Part shown: positions 55,765 to 64,000 of the stretch, piece after piece
Layout: the number at the start of each line of letters is the position of its first letter
How positions within the stretch are numbered: the first letter of the stretch is position 1
NCBI RefSeq assembly: GCF_900091505.1
Contig: NZ_LT607409.1
Coordinates: 372,001 to 436,000, forward strand
Direction: 5' to 3'
DNA: 64,000 nucleotides
From: Micromonospora chokoriensis
Lineage (GTDB): Bacteria; Actinomycetota; Actinomycetes; Mycobacteriales; Micromonosporaceae
Notes under the pieces: generated by a model
What the model was told of the DNA's origin: nothing
The model's input: the letters and a program-made list of their open reading frames with translations, nothing else
Database searches by the model: none
Program-made: the position numbers and the translations under genes

Positions 55765-56589
55765 GTGCCGCCGTTGAATCTGGGCAATCAGCAGCCGAGG
55801 ACCCCGTTGAACGCCGACCAGGTCTGGCGGACAACCGCCGACCGGGCCGCCGGGACCGTGCTCTTCTTCGACTTCGACGGCACGCTCGCGCCCGTCGACG
55901 ACGATCCGACAGCGGTTCGCCCGGCGCCCAAGGCGCTGTCCGCGATCGAGGCGTTGGCCCCGGTCGTGCAGCGGGTCGCGATCGTGTCCGCCCGACCCGT
56001 CGAGTTCCTCCGGGATCAGCTCGGCGGGCTCACCGGCGTGGACCTCTACGGTCTGTACGGGCTGGAGCACAGCCACTCCGGCGGGGAGACCGTCACCGAG
56101 CCGGCGGCGCTGCCCTGGGTGCCGACCATGGCGGAGTTGGCCGACCAGGCCCGGGCGGAGCTGCCGCCCGGCACCCTCGTGGAGTACAAGCGGCTCTCCG
56201 TCGCGTTGCACTGGCGCACCGCCCCGCAGCTCGGCTCCACCGTGCAGCAGTGGGGCGAGGCGCAGGCCGACCGGCTGGGGTTGCGGGTGCAGGCCGGGCG
56301 GATGGTGCTGGAGCTCAAGCCGCCCGTCGACCGGGACAAGGGCATGGTCATCGGCGAGGCGATCAAGGGCGCCACCGGCGCCTGGTACTTCGGCGACGAC
56401 GTCTCCGACATCAAGGCCTTCGCCGCGCTGCGCGCCCGCGCCGCCGCCGACCCGGACTTCCTCGGCGTCTGCGTGGCGGTGGCCAACCCGGAGACCGGTC
56501 AGGAGGTGGCCAACGCGGCCGACCTGACGATCGAGTCCCCGGCGGCCCTGGGCGACTTCCTCACCCGGGCACTGACCCACCTGCCCTGA
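55765..56589 (+). CDS. otsB: Trehalose-6-phosphate phosphatase
   Basis: A 274-residue HAD phosphatase. Motif I is FFDFDGTLAPV (residues 34-44), motif II VSARPVEFL, and motif IV WYFGDDVSDIKAF near 209-221. A cap with VEYKRLSVALHWR binds the trehalose moiety. It yields trehalose for osmotic and desiccation tolerance. otsA is not in the window. GTG 55765 follows a leaderless-type hexamer. Confidence 0.93.
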   Translation: MPPLNLGNQQPRTPLNADQVWRTTADRAAGTVLFFDFDGTLAPVDDDPTAVRPAPKALSAIEALAPVVQRVAIVSARPVEFLRDQLGGLTGVDLYGLYGLEHSHSGGETVTEPAALPWVPTMAELADQARAELPPGTLVEYKRLSVALHWRTAPQLGSTVQQWGEAQADRLGLRVQAGRMVLELKPPVDRDKGMVIGEAIKGATGAWYFGDDVSDIKAFAALRARAAADPDFLGVCVAVANPETGQEVANAADLTIESPAALGDFLTRALTHLP

Positions 56590-56597
56590 TCCGATCG

Positions 56598-56631
56598 ACT
56601 CCAGCGGCGGCCGACGGCGTCGCCGCTGAGT
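56598..56631. terminator. Hairpin between convergent otsB and Z-prenyl synthase genes
   Basis: ACTC-AGCGGCG and CGCCGCT-GAGT pair as an 11-bp stem with one bulge and a loop of about 11 nt. It ends at the stop codon of the minus-strand gene. Confidence 0.6.
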
Positions 56632-57401
56632 CAGGCGCCGTAGCGGCGTTGCCTGGTGGCGTACGAGCGCAGTGCCCGCAGGAAGTCGATGTGCCGGAAA
56701 TCCGGCCAGTTGAGTTCGCAGAAGTAGAACTCCGAGTGCGCGGACTGCCAGAGCATGAAGCCGGACAGCCGCTGCTCACCGCTGGTGCGGATGACCAGGT
56801 CCGGATCGGGCTGGCCGCGGGTGTAGAGGTGCTCGGAGATGTGCTCGACGTCCAGCACCTCGGCCAACTCCTCGAGCGTGCCGCCGGAGGCGGCATGCTC
56901 CAGCAGCAGCGAGCGGACCGCGTCGGTGATCTCCCGGCGGCCGCCGTACCCCACCGCGATGTTGACCTCCGCGCCGCCGCTGCGCTCGCGCGTGCGCTCC
57001 TCGGCGCCCTTGAGCGCCGCCGCGGTCTGCGCCGGCAGCAGGTCGAGCGCCCCGACGATGCGCAGCCGCCAGGGGTTGCCCTCCTCCGCCAGCTCCACCA
57101 CCAGGTCCTCAATGATCTTGAGGAGTGGGTCCAGCTCACTGGCCGGACGGCGGAGGTTGTCGGTGGCCAGCAGATAGAGGGTGACGTGCCCGACGCCGGC
57201 CTGGTCGCACCAGCCGAGAACGTGCTTGATCTTCGCCGCGCCAACCCGGTGCCCGTCGTTGGGGTCGACGAAGCCCATCTCCCGCGCCCAGCGGCGGTTG
57301 CCGTCGCACATCACCCCGACGTGGCGGGGCACCGGTTTACCGGCGAGCTTCGCCGTCAGCCGGCGCTCGTACACGGAGTAGATAAGGTTCCGCAGCGTCA
57401 T
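56631..57401 (-). CDS. Short-chain Z-isoprenyl diphosphate synthase (UppS family, Rv1086-like)
   Basis: A 256-residue cis-prenyltransferase. HVGVMCDGNRRWARE holds the catalytic Asp and P-loop, VGYGGRREITDAV the central motif, and DLVIRTSGEQRLSGFMLWQS the substrate region. VMCDGNRRWA and FMLWQSAHSEFYF, in place of MDGNGRWA and FLLWQ, fit the Rv1086-type (2Z,6E)-farnesyl diphosphate synthase better than undecaprenyl synthases. Assignment within the family is from memory. It is followed upstream by a reductase gene on the same strand. Confidence 0.88.
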   Translation of the reverse strand: MTLRNLIYSVYERRLTAKLAGKPVPRHVGVMCDGNRRWAREMGFVDPNDGHRVGAAKIKHVLGWCDQAGVGHVTLYLLATDNLRRPASELDPLLKIIEDLVVELAEEGNPWRLRIVGALDLLPAQTAAALKGAEERTRERSGGAEVNIAVGYGGRREITDAVRSLLLEHAASGGTLEELAEVLDVEHISEHLYTRGQPDPDLVIRTSGEQRLSGFMLWQSAHSEFYFCELNWPDFRHIDFLRALRSYATRQRRYGA

Positions 57402-57432
57402 CACCTTGCAGCGTAGCGACCCTTCTCCCAGA

Positions 57433-58575
57433 TCACTGCCTCGGAGCCCCACCCCGCCCGGCCAGACCGATGCCGATCATCGCCAGGGTGCGCGCGTTGA
57501 GACGCCCGTCACCCAGACCCAGCTCGACCACGTCGTAGAACACCCGATCGTCCCGGCGGGCAGCCCGGACCGCCCCGTCCACCACCCGCCGACGCCGCGC
57601 CAACCAGGCGGCGAACGAGCTGTGGCGCAGGTGGGTGCCGAGGCGGCGACGCAGTCCGTGGGCGTAGTGGGCGGCGGCCTCCTCGGGTGCCCGGGCCGCC
57701 GCCGCGCCGGCGAGCGCACCGGAGAGCAGCGCGTAGAAGATGCCCTCCCCGGTGAACGGATTGATCAACGACAGGGCGTCCCCGGCCAGCAGTGTGCGAC
57801 CCCGACCCGGAGCCGGCCGGTGGGTGGACAGCGGCAGGTGGTGGGCACGCAACGCGGTCACCGTCGCCAGCTCGGTGCCGGGCAGCAGCGCGGCCAGCCG
57901 GTCCAGCAGGTAGGACCGGCTCAGCGGCTCACCGCGCAGCACCTCTCCGTACCCGACGTTGGCCCGTCCGTCACCGATGGGAAACGACCAGGCGTACGCC
58001 GGCCAGCGTGCCTGCGAGGTGACGATGAGCTGCTCGGACGGGCCGGGCAGAGCTGGGGCGTACCCCCGGATGGCCAGCGCGAGGTGCCGGTCGGGATTCT
58101 GCGGGTGGCCCAGGGCACGCCGCACCACCGACCCGGCGCCGTCCGCGCCCACCACCACCCGACCGGACAGCTCCCCGTCGAGCACCACCCGGTCGGCGCG
58201 CGGCTCGACCCGACGCACGGTGTGCCGGCGCAGCTGGGCACCGGCCGCCACGGCAGCCGCCACGAGACGCGCGTCGAAAACCTCGCGCGGCACCGTGTAC
58301 GCGGGTCGGGGCAGCGCCCGGGCCACGGCACCGCCCCCCGGCGCGATCATGCGTAACGCGGGCAGCGGGGCGTAGCCCGCCACCGCCTCGGGCACCCCCA
58401 GCTCGGCGAGCACATCCACCGAGTGCGCGGCGATCCCGTCGCCACAGGCCTTGTCCCGGGGGAAGTCGGCCCGGTCCAGCAGCAGCACGCTGGCGCCCGC
58501 CCGGCGAGCGGTCAGCGCGGCGGCCGCCCCCGCCGGCCCGGCTCCCACGACCACCACGTCGAACTCGTCGCTCAC
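57433..58575 (-). CDS. Geranylgeranyl-reductase family FAD-dependent oxidoreductase
   Basis: A 380-residue flavoprotein: FAD motif VVVVGAGPAGAAAA (residues 7-20), DFPRDKACGDGI (38-48) typical of the geranylgeranyl reductase family, and GDALSLINPFTGEGIFYAL near 275. These enzymes saturate double bonds of prenyl chains, for example in menaquinone or polyprenyl phosphate. GTG 58575 follows GGAGGG. The next gene downstream, 31 bp away, is the Z-prenyl synthase, so a joint role in making a partly saturated prenyl carrier is plausible. Confidence 0.88.
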   Translation of the reverse strand: MSDEFDVVVVGAGPAGAAAALTARRAGASVLLLDRADFPRDKACGDGIAAHSVDVLAELGVPEAVAGYAPLPALRMIAPGGGAVARALPRPAYTVPREVFDARLVAAAVAAGAQLRRHTVRRVEPRADRVVLDGELSGRVVVGADGAGSVVRRALGHPQNPDRHLALAIRGYAPALPGPSEQLIVTSQARWPAYAWSFPIGDGRANVGYGEVLRGEPLSRSYLLDRLAALLPGTELATVTALRAHHLPLSTHRPAPGRGRTLLAGDALSLINPFTGEGIFYALLSGALAGAAAARAPEEAAAHYAHGLRRRLGTHLRHSSFAAWLARRRRVVDGAVRAARRDDRVFYDVVELGLGDGRLNARTLAMIGIGLAGRGGAPRQ

Positions 58576-58748
58576 CGCGCCTCCCTCCGGCCGACGCGAC
58601 TGCTCCCGCACCGCCCCGACGAACCACCCGCGCCGCCCACGCCAGTCGTTGTGACCGACGCCACCCCGCCATCCTGCCCCCTGTCGGCCCGCGCGGACCG
58701 CTCCCGCACGGCACGTTTCCCAGCCGGACGCGACAGCGCCCCTGCATC

Positions 58749-58820
58749 CACGCCCACGCCCACGCCCACGCCCACGCCCACGTCCACGTCCACGTCCACG
58801 TCCACGTCCACGTCCACGTC
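58749..58820. repeat. Twelve 6-bp units, CACGCC x5 then CACGTC x7
   Basis: A hexanucleotide microsatellite of exactly 12 units that switches from CACGCC to CACGTC. It precedes the GATC element at 58843. The 58576-58748 stretch shows no gene. Confidence 0.95.
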
Positions 58821-58842
58821 CACGAGATCGTGCTCACGCCCG

Positions 58843-58921
58843 CAAGATCGTGCTCAAACCAGGATGTAGTGGTATCGGCGTATCGATGAGGCCACTACTT
58901 CCTGGTTCGAGCACGATCTTG
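58843..58921. repeat. 79-bp GATC palindrome with 30-bp arms, copy 5
   Basis: The arm starting CAAGATCGTGCTC (58843-58872) pairs with 58892-58921 over 30 bp with two mismatches; the loop is 19 nt. An extra AGATCGTGCTCA lies just upstream (58825-58836). The reverse complement is about 80% identical to 28045-28122 by hand. GCGCGG hexamers follow at 58923. Confidence 0.85.
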
Positions 58922-58961
58922 GCGCGGGCGCGGGCGCGGAGACGCGGGGGCGCGGGGCGCG

Positions 58962-59819
58962 TCAGGCCGGGACGGCGTCCTTCGCGCGGGCTGCCCGACG
59001 AAGGCCGTAGAAGGCCAGCGCCGCGGCGACGACCAGCGGACCGCCGTCGCGGACCAGGCCGTCCACGCCCAGCAGCCACCAGCACAGCGGCAGGTCCACC
59101 GCGAGCACGGCAAGCGTGACGCCGACCAGCAGGCCACGCGCCCAGTCCTTGTCCCGCATCAGGAACGCGGTGCAGAACAGCACGGCGTAACTGGCGGCGA
59201 TGCCCGCCCCGAACCAGAACAGCACTGCCGGTACCGCACTCAGCCGGCCGTCCAGGATGGATCCTCCGGCCACCAGGGCCGGCACCAGCATCAGCGGGCT
59301 GTAGGTGAACGCCGCCACGCGGCTGGTCAACAGCCAGGCGTTGACCTGCGGACGGCGCGGAGGGGTCTCCCGCCAGGAGATGCCGGCCCGGTCGATGACG
59401 AGCCGGGGCCGGTGCCGGACCAGGTGCCCGGCCAGCGCCGGCGAGCGGTAGAGCAGACAGACCACAGCGGCGCAGAGCGCGGTGAGCACGGCGAAACCGA
59501 GTAGGCCGGGCAGCGGCGGCACGCCCTGCCGGGGCACGATGAGTCGACCGACGGCGAAGATCGTGGTGACCGCGAGGATCAACCCGAACGGGCGGGCCAC
59601 CGTGCGGCCCCGCCGGACGTGCCCGATCAGCAGCAGGAAGCCGAACGAGCGCAGCATCGCCCAGCCGGTGCGTACGGCCAGCCCGAAGCCCTGCTCCGGG
59701 GCGTACCACCAGTTGAGCAGCTCGACCACGACGGTCGCCGCCGCCGTCGTCGCGAGCAGGATGGTCAGCACCCGGACGGCGGACGGCCGCCGGACCTGGG
59801 TCTCGGCGGCCGTCCTCAT
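58962..59819 (-). CDS. Polytopic membrane protein, unknown
   Basis: A 285-residue protein with about seven hydrophobic segments. No charged active-site motif is seen. A soluble loop with RHRPRLVIDRAGISWRETPP sits mid-protein. ATG 59819 gives a normal first membrane segment. It lies just after the repeat/palindrome region and 31 bp before pckG's stop. No family recognised. Confidence 0.65.
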   Translation of the reverse strand: MRTAAETQVRRPSAVRVLTILLATTAAATVVVELLNWWYAPEQGFGLAVRTGWAMLRSFGFLLLIGHVRRGRTVARPFGLILAVTTIFAVGRLIVPRQGVPPLPGLLGFAVLTALCAAVVCLLYRSPALAGHLVRHRPRLVIDRAGISWRETPPRRPQVNAWLLTSRVAAFTYSPLMLVPALVAGGSILDGRLSAVPAVLFWFGAGIAASYAVLFCTAFLMRDKDWARGLLVGVTLAVLAVDLPLCWWLLGVDGLVRDGGPLVVAAALAFYGLRRAARAKDAVPA

Positions 59820-59850
59820 GGGATCCGATGATGCCCGCAGGGGGCGGTTT

Positions 59851-61701
59851 TCACACCTGGCGCTGCGGCTGCGCGGCGTCCAGGCGGGCGCGCAGCGCGT
59901 CCAGCTCGGCCCAGAGCACGCCGGGCAGCTTGTCACCGAACTTCTCGAACCACTCGGTGATCATCGGCAGCTCGTTGCGCCACTCGTCCGGGTCGACCTT
60001 CAGAGCGATCCGGACGTCCTCCGGGGTCATGTCCAGACCCTCGACGTCCAGCGAGTCCGGCGCGGGGACCATGCCCACCGGGGTCTCGACCGCGTCGGCA
60101 GAGCCCTCGATCCGCTCGACGATCCACTTGAGCACCCGGGAGTTCTCCCCGAAGCCCGGCCAGAGGAACGAGCCGTCCGGGTCCTTACGGAACCAGTTGA
60201 CGTAGTAGATCTTCGGCAGCTTCGCCTCGTCGCCGTCGGCGCCCTTGCCCATCTCGATCCAGTGCCGGAAGTAGTCACCGGCGTGGTAGCCGATGAAGGG
60301 CAGCATCGCCATCGGGTCACGGCGGACCACGCCGACCGCACCGGAGGCCGCCGCGGTGGTCTCCGAGGAGAGCGTGGCACCCATGTAGACGCCGTGCACC
60401 CAGTCGCGGGCTTCGGTCACCAGCGGGACGGTGTCCTTGCGGCGGCCGCCGAAGAGGATGGCGTCGATCGGCACGCCGTTCGGGTCGAAGTACTCGTCGG
60501 CGAGGATCGGGCACTGGGTGATCGGCGTGCAGAACCGGCTGTTCGCGTGGGAGGAGAGGCTGTCGCTCTCCGGCGTCCAGTCGTTGCCCTTCCAGTCGAT
60601 CAGGTGCGCCGGCGGCTCGCCCATGCCCTCCCACCAGACGTCGCCGTCGTCGGTGAGGCCGACGTTGGTGAAGACGGAGTTGCCCCGGTCCAGGGTGCGC
60701 ATGGCGTTGGCGTTGGTCTTCCAGTCGGTGCCGGGCGCGACGCCGAAGAGGCCGTACTCCGGGTTGACCGCGTACAGGCGACCGTCCGGGCCGAATCGCA
60801 TCCAGGCGATGTCGTCACCGATGGTCTCGACCTTCCACCCCGGGATGGTCGGCTCGACCATGGCCAGGTTGGTCTTGCCGCAGGCGGACGGGAACGCGCC
60901 GGCGATGTGGTAGACCCGACCCTCCGGCGAGGTGATCTTGAGGATCAGCATGTGCTCGGCGAGCCAGCCCTCGTCCCGGCCCATCACGCTGGCGATCCGC
61001 AGGGAGTAGCACTTCTTGCCGAGCAGCGAGTTGCCGCCGTACCCCGATCCGTACGACCAGATCTCCCGGGTCTCCGGGAAGTGCGAGATGTACTTGGTCT
61101 CGTTGCACGGCCAGGCGACGTCCTGCTGGCCGGGGGCGAGCGGCGCGCCGATCGAGTGCAGGGCGTGCACGAAGTCGGCGTTGTCACCCATCGCCTCGAG
61201 GACGCGGGTGCCCATCCGCGTCATGATGCGCATCGAGGCGACGACGTACGGGCTGTCGGTGATCTCGACACCGAACATCGGAGACTCGGCCTCGACCGGA
61301 CCCATCACGAACGGGATGACGTACATGGTGCGACCGCGCATGGAGCCCCGGTACAGGTCCGTCATCGTCCGCTTCATCTCGGCCGGCGCCATCCAGTTGT
61401 TGGTGGGGCCGGCGTCCGCCTCGTCGACGGAGCAGATGTAGGTGCGTTCCTCGACCCGGGCGACGTCCGTCGGGTCGGTGCGCGCGTAGAACGAGTTGGG
61501 CTTCTTCTCCGGGTTGAGCCGGACCAGCGTGCCGGCCTCGACCAGCTCGTCGGTGAGCCGGCGCCACTCCTCGTCGGACCCGTCCACCCAGACGACTCGG
61601 TCGGGGGTGGTCAGTTCCGCGACCTCACGGACCCAGGCGAGCAGTTTCGGGTGGGACGTCGGGGCCTGATCGATACCCCGCACAACAGCCGGAGCAACCA
61701 T
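59851..61701 (-). CDS. pckG: Phosphoenolpyruvate carboxykinase (GTP)
   Basis: A 616-residue gluconeogenic enzyme making PEP from oxaloacetate with [18 protein letters not shown] near residue 270 is the kinase-1 loop with the hyperreactive Cys, [14 protein letters not shown] is kinase-2, and [10 protein letters not shown] and [13 protein letters not shown] bind substrate. This is the GTP type, not the ATP-dependent one. ATG 61701 follows AAGGAGAT. An 18-bp palindrome lies about 135 bp upstream. Confidence 0.98.
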   Translation of the reverse strand: MVAPAVVRGIDQAPTSHPKLLAWVREVAELTTPDRVVWVDGSDEEWRRLTDELVEAGTLVRLNPEKKPNSFYARTDPTDVARVEERTYICSVDEADAGPTNNWMAPAEMKRTMTDLYRGSMRGRTMYVIPFVMGPVEAESPMFGVEITDSPYVVASMRIMTRMGTRVLEAMGDNADFVHALHSIGAPLAPGQQDVAWPCNETKYISHFPETREIWSYGSGYGGNSLLGKKCYSLRIASVMGRDEGWLAEHMLILKITSPEGRVYHIAGAFPSACGKTNLAMVEPTIPGWKVETIGDDIAWMRFGPDGRLYAVNPEYGLFGVAPGTDWKTNANAMRTLDRGNSVFTNVGLTDDGDVWWEGMGEPPAHLIDWKGNDWTPESDSLSSHANSRFCTPITQCPILADEYFDPNGVPIDAILFGGRRKDTVPLVTEARDWVHGVYMGATLSSETTAAASGAVGVVRRDPMAMLPFIGYHAGDYFRHWIEMGKGADGDEAKLPKIYYVNWFRKDPDGSFLWPGFGENSRVLKWIVERIEGSADAVETPVGMVPAPDSLDVEGLDMTPEDVRIALKVDPDEWRNELPMITEWFEKFGDKLPGVLWAELDALRARLDAAQPQRQV

Positions 61702-62117
61702 GACACATCTCCTTGTGGTCGACGCTGACCGATCTATGGGATGCACGAGACTCAGCGGCGCGATGCGTCGCCTTCGTGGAAACCTGGGATTGGCCTCAGC
61801 GTAAACCGGACAGCCTTCCGAGTCAGTGGGACTGGTTGTGAAGAACTGCACAAGCTACGGCTACGCTGCGGCATCACGAGCTAATACCCGCTTTCCCGCG
61901 CAGTTTCACGCAAATCTTGTTGTGCACCCCCGGCGGACTCTTGTTGCGGTCGGGCCGTGGACATGCCCCGCCGACCGGTGCGTGGATTCCCGTTCCGGGC
62001 CGCGACAGTCCTCCCAATTGGTTACGCTGCGTTCAACCGTTCCGCACACGGCGCTGGGCTGCCGCGTGCGATCACATCCGCTCGCCGTTGCTACCCCGCT
62101 GACCGGTCCACAGCCGG
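61702..62117. other. 428-bp divergent region between pckG and the first GtrA gene
   Basis: No gene seen. It contains an operator-like palindrome at 61836-61853, a relatively AT-rich stretch near 61840-61925, and the leaderless promoter of the GtrA gene at its right end. Confidence 0.5.
61836..61853. promoter_or_regulatory. TTGTG-N8-CACAA palindrome upstream of pckG
   Basis: TTGTGAAGAACTGCACAA has perfect 5-bp arms around 8 bp. It resembles a dimeric regulator site, but the spacing is 2 bp wider than a Crp site. Confidence 0.35.
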
Positions 62118-62123
62118 TAGGCT
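62118..62123 (+). promoter_or_regulatory. -10 hexamer TAGGCT, leaderless start of GtrA gene 1
   Basis: TAGGCT, 6 nt, GTG 62130. Confidence 0.55.
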
Positions 62124-62129
62124 CGCCCC

Positions 62130-62678
62130 GTGGCCGCCACGATGACCGGGGAGCAACCGGGTCCCCGGCAGACCCGACCGGGTCTGGTCGGCAGACTGCT
62201 GGACCGTTTCGGTCACCTCGTCCGCGAGATGAGCAAGTTCGCCACCGTGGGCGGCATCGCCTTCCTCATCGACTTCGCGCTCTTCAACTACCTGACGAGC
62301 AGTCGCGGCGTGGAAGAGTTGACGGCAAAGACGATCTCCACGGTGATCGCCGCCTCGGTCGCCTTCCTGGGCAACCGGTTCTGGACGTGGCGTCACCGTC
62401 AGCGCAACAACCCGGCACGGGAGTACGCGCTGTTCTTCCTGTTCAACGCGGTCGGCCTCGGCATCGCGGTGGCCTGCCTCGCGATCAGTCGGTACGGGCT
62501 CGGCAGCATCTGGCCGTCCGTGTTCGAGACGCGCCTGGCCGACAACGTGGCCAGCTACATCGTCGGCACCGGGCTCGGCACGCTGTTCCGATTCTGGTCC
62601 TACCGGCGGTTCGTCTTCGTCGAAGCGGGAACCCCGACCCTTCCGCAGGTTGTGCCCGACCGCGACCACGGGGCGTGA
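62130..62678 (+). CDS. GtrA family membrane protein (first of a tandem pair)
   Basis: A 182-residue protein with four membrane segments. KFATVGGIAFLIDFALFNYL and FLGNRFWTWRHRQRNNPAREYALFFLFN match the GtrA signature, and LGTLFRFWSYRRFVF closes it. GtrA proteins flip or present polyprenyl-linked sugars for cell-surface glycans. Short basic N-terminus; GTG start supported by a leaderless-type -10. Confidence 0.92.
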   Translation: MAATMTGEQPGPRQTRPGLVGRLLDRFGHLVREMSKFATVGGIAFLIDFALFNYLTSSRGVEELTAKTISTVIAASVAFLGNRFWTWRHRQRNNPAREYALFFLFNAVGLGIAVACLAISRYGLGSIWPSVFETRLADNVASYIVGTGLGTLFRFWSYRRFVFVEAGTPTLPQVVPDRDHGA

Positions 62679-62728
62679 CCTACCGCCCACCCTGTTCGGC
62701 CGGTGATCGCCGGCCGCCACGACTGCCC

Positions 62729-62734
62729 TAAGGT
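62729..62734 (+). promoter_or_regulatory. -10 hexamer TAAGGT, leaderless start of GtrA gene 2
   Basis: TAAGGT, 7 nt, ATG 62742. The second GtrA gene thus appears to have its own promoter. Confidence 0.55.
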
Positions 62735-62741
62735 GTTTCGC

Positions 62742-63446
62742 ATGCGTCTTGTCCGTCTGCTGCCTGAGCGCTGGCAGAAGTTCATCCACGAGGCGCTCAA
62801 GTTCGGCATCGTCGGCGGCATCAACACCGTCATCAATTACGCGGTGTTCAATGCCCTCGCACTGACCGTTTTCGTCAACGGTCAGTTGAAGGCAACAGTG
62901 ATCGCGACCATCGTCGCCACGATCACGTCGTACCTCATGAATCGGCACTGGACGTACCGGGATCGCCCGAAATCGGCAGTTCGGCGAGAGTACGTCCTTT
63001 TCTTCCTATTCAATGGCGCTGGCCTGCTCATCGAACTCGGTGCGGTGGCCGCGGCCAAGTACGGCCTCGGCGTCCATGGCCTGCTGGCACTGAACGTGGC
63101 CAAGACCGTCGGCGTCCTGCTCGCCACGCTGTTCCGGTTCTGGTCCTACCGGACCTTCGTCTTCCAGCCGGTCAGCGCTGTCGAGGACGACAAGAAGTCG
63201 GACTCCACCTGGCACGGCCTCCCCCGCGACGAGTGGGACACGATGGCGGAGATGGATCCGGTCGCCGAACTCGCCGAGTCCGTCTCCGAGCTGGAGGAGG
63301 CGGAGTCCGCCCACCGGGGCGACCCACCGCCCGGCGCTCCCATCCAGGGGCGGCCCGCGCGGCTGAGCGTGAGCCCCGCCGCCGACCTGGACGCGGAACT
63401 CGCCGCAGAGCTGCACGTCGGCACCCGCCGCTCACCCCGCCGGTGA
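62742..63446 (+). CDS. GtrA family membrane protein with acidic C-terminal extension
   Basis: A 234-residue protein. Residues 15-140 are a GtrA domain (KFGIVGGINTVINYAVFNAL, YLMNRHWTYRDRPKSAVRREY, LLATLFRFWSYRTFVF). An extra 90 residues rich in Glu, Asp and Pro follow, absent from the first copy. It is a tandem paralogue of the gene at 62130. The GTG of the next gene overlaps its stop (GTGA). Confidence 0.92.
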   Translation: MRLVRLLPERWQKFIHEALKFGIVGGINTVINYAVFNALALTVFVNGQLKATVIATIVATITSYLMNRHWTYRDRPKSAVRREYVLFFLFNGAGLLIELGAVAAAKYGLGVHGLLALNVAKTVGVLLATLFRFWSYRTFVFQPVSAVEDDKKSDSTWHGLPRDEWDTMAEMDPVAELAESVSELEEAESAHRGDPPPGAPIQGRPARLSVSPAADLDAELAAELHVGTRRSPRR

Positions 63447-64000
63447 CGCCACCCGCCGCGCGCTCCGGCACCGGGCAACCCGCCGAGCTGTACTTCGAGG
63501 ATCTCGTCCCCGGGCTCACCGTCGATCTCGGTGTGGTCACCGTGGACGGCGACGAGATGGTCGCCTTCGCCCGTCGATTCGACCCGCAGTGGTACCACGT
63601 CGACAGCGAGCTGGCCGGGGAGAGCCGACACGGTGGCCTGATCGCCAGCGGCTTCTACACGGTCAGCCTGTTCATGCGCGCGTACGTCGACCATCTGCTG
63701 TCCCGGGCGGCGGCGGACGCCTCTCCCGGCCTGGAGGAGCTGCGCTGGCTCGCTCCCGTACGCGCCGGCGACCGGCTGGCCGTCCGGGTCGACGTGATGG
63801 GGGCCCGACCGTCCACCGCCCGGCCGGGGCTCGGCACCGTCAGCCTCACCGGCACCATGCTCCGCCTCGGCCCCGACGACCGGCCCGAGCAGGAGGTGCT
63901 GCGCACCCGGTTCCGTGGCTGGTTCGCCGCGCGACCGACCGAGGGCGACCCTCCCGCCGGCGACCTGCCCGAAACCGGTACTCCCGCCGCCGACCTGCCC
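63443..64000 (+). CDS. MaoC-like (R)-specific hydratase domain protein, truncated by the window edge
   Basis: At least 186 residues, no stop before the end. LYFEDLVPGLTVDLGVVTVDGDEMVAFARRFDPQWYHVD is the hot-dog start with the Asp/His dyad region, and GGLIASGFYTVSLFMR the conserved central helix of MaoC-type enoyl-CoA hydratases. The end becomes Pro/Gly/Asp-rich with an imperfect repeat (PPAGDLPETGTPAADLP). The start overlaps the GtrA stop. The substrate is unknown. Confidence 0.88.
   Translation, partial: MTPPAARSGTGQPAELYFEDLVPGLTVDLGVVTVDGDEMVAFARRFDPQWYHVDSELAGESRHGGLIASGFYTVSLFMRAYVDHLLSRAAADASPGLEELRWLAPVRAGDRLAVRVDVMGARPSTARPGLGTVSLTGTMLRLGPDDRPEQEVLRTRFRGWFAARPTEGDPPAGDLPETGTPAADLP

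Overview
This 64 kb window is chromosomal DNA of a very high-GC actinomycete. It is most likely Micromonospora or a close relative in the Micromonosporaceae: GTG starts are frequent, several promoters look leaderless, and the run mfd / lipoprotein / mazG / eno / ftsB / DUF501 / ppx is a familiar actinobacterial order. I see no prophage, integron, IS element, CRISPR array, rRNA or secondary-metabolite cluster. Gene content is mostly core housekeeping.

Layout. 0-3 kb: a Bax1-inhibitor-like membrane protein, a tRNA-Leu(UAA) of the bldA type, and a large membrane protein. 3-10.5 kb (minus strand): type II NADH dehydrogenase, then a tightly overlapping run of dienelactone hydrolase, family 5 uracil-DNA glycosylase, DUF4129, a small membrane protein, MoxR ATPase, DUF58 and a small membrane protein. 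10.7-13 kb: an LppU-like protein, and a HAAS-domain membrane protein with its PadR regulator. 13.3-27.7 kb: ppx, an ArsR-like regulator, an N-acetyltransferase, DUF501, ftsB, eno, a lipoprotein with NADH pyrophosphatase (plus strand), DUF885, mazG, a SurA-like lipoprotein and mfd. 28-36.5 kb: cyclase-family enzyme, S66 peptidase, membrane protein, PEP carboxylase, DUF1542-like protein and rmuC. 36.6-40.6 kb: a large secreted subtilase and a lipoprotein. 40.7-47.4 kb: ispH divergent from xseA-xseB, LppX-like lipoprotein, DUF4245, glpX and a DMT-type transporter. 47.4-53.4 kb: membrane protein, flavin reductase, rhomboid protease, secreted transglycosylase-like protein and PIN-PhoH protein. 53.7-64 kb: two small unknowns, an XRE-type regulator with an array of GTGACA boxes, otsB, a short-chain Z-prenyl synthase and a geranylgeranyl-reductase-like flavoprotein, membrane protein, GTP-type pckG, two GtrA proteins and a truncated MaoC-like gene.

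Central carbon metabolism is well represented: eno, ppc, pckG and glpX all act around PEP and gluconeogenesis, with ndh feeding the quinone pool. DNA repair is represented by mfd, a uracil-DNA glycosylase, xseAB and rmuC, and nucleotide or cofactor sanitation by mazG and nudC.

The most unusual signal is between genes. At least nine intergenic palindromes bounded by GATC (CAAGATC...GATCTTG or GATCAWG...) occur here. Several are recognisably homologous 78-80 bp copies at distant sites. Four are preceded by GC-rich short tandem repeats of 5, 6, 7 or 9 bp. One perfect 26-bp-arm palindrome lies in a divergent promoter region, where a terminator is not expected. A related oddity is that the DNA around the stop codons of at least four genes is tandemly duplicated.
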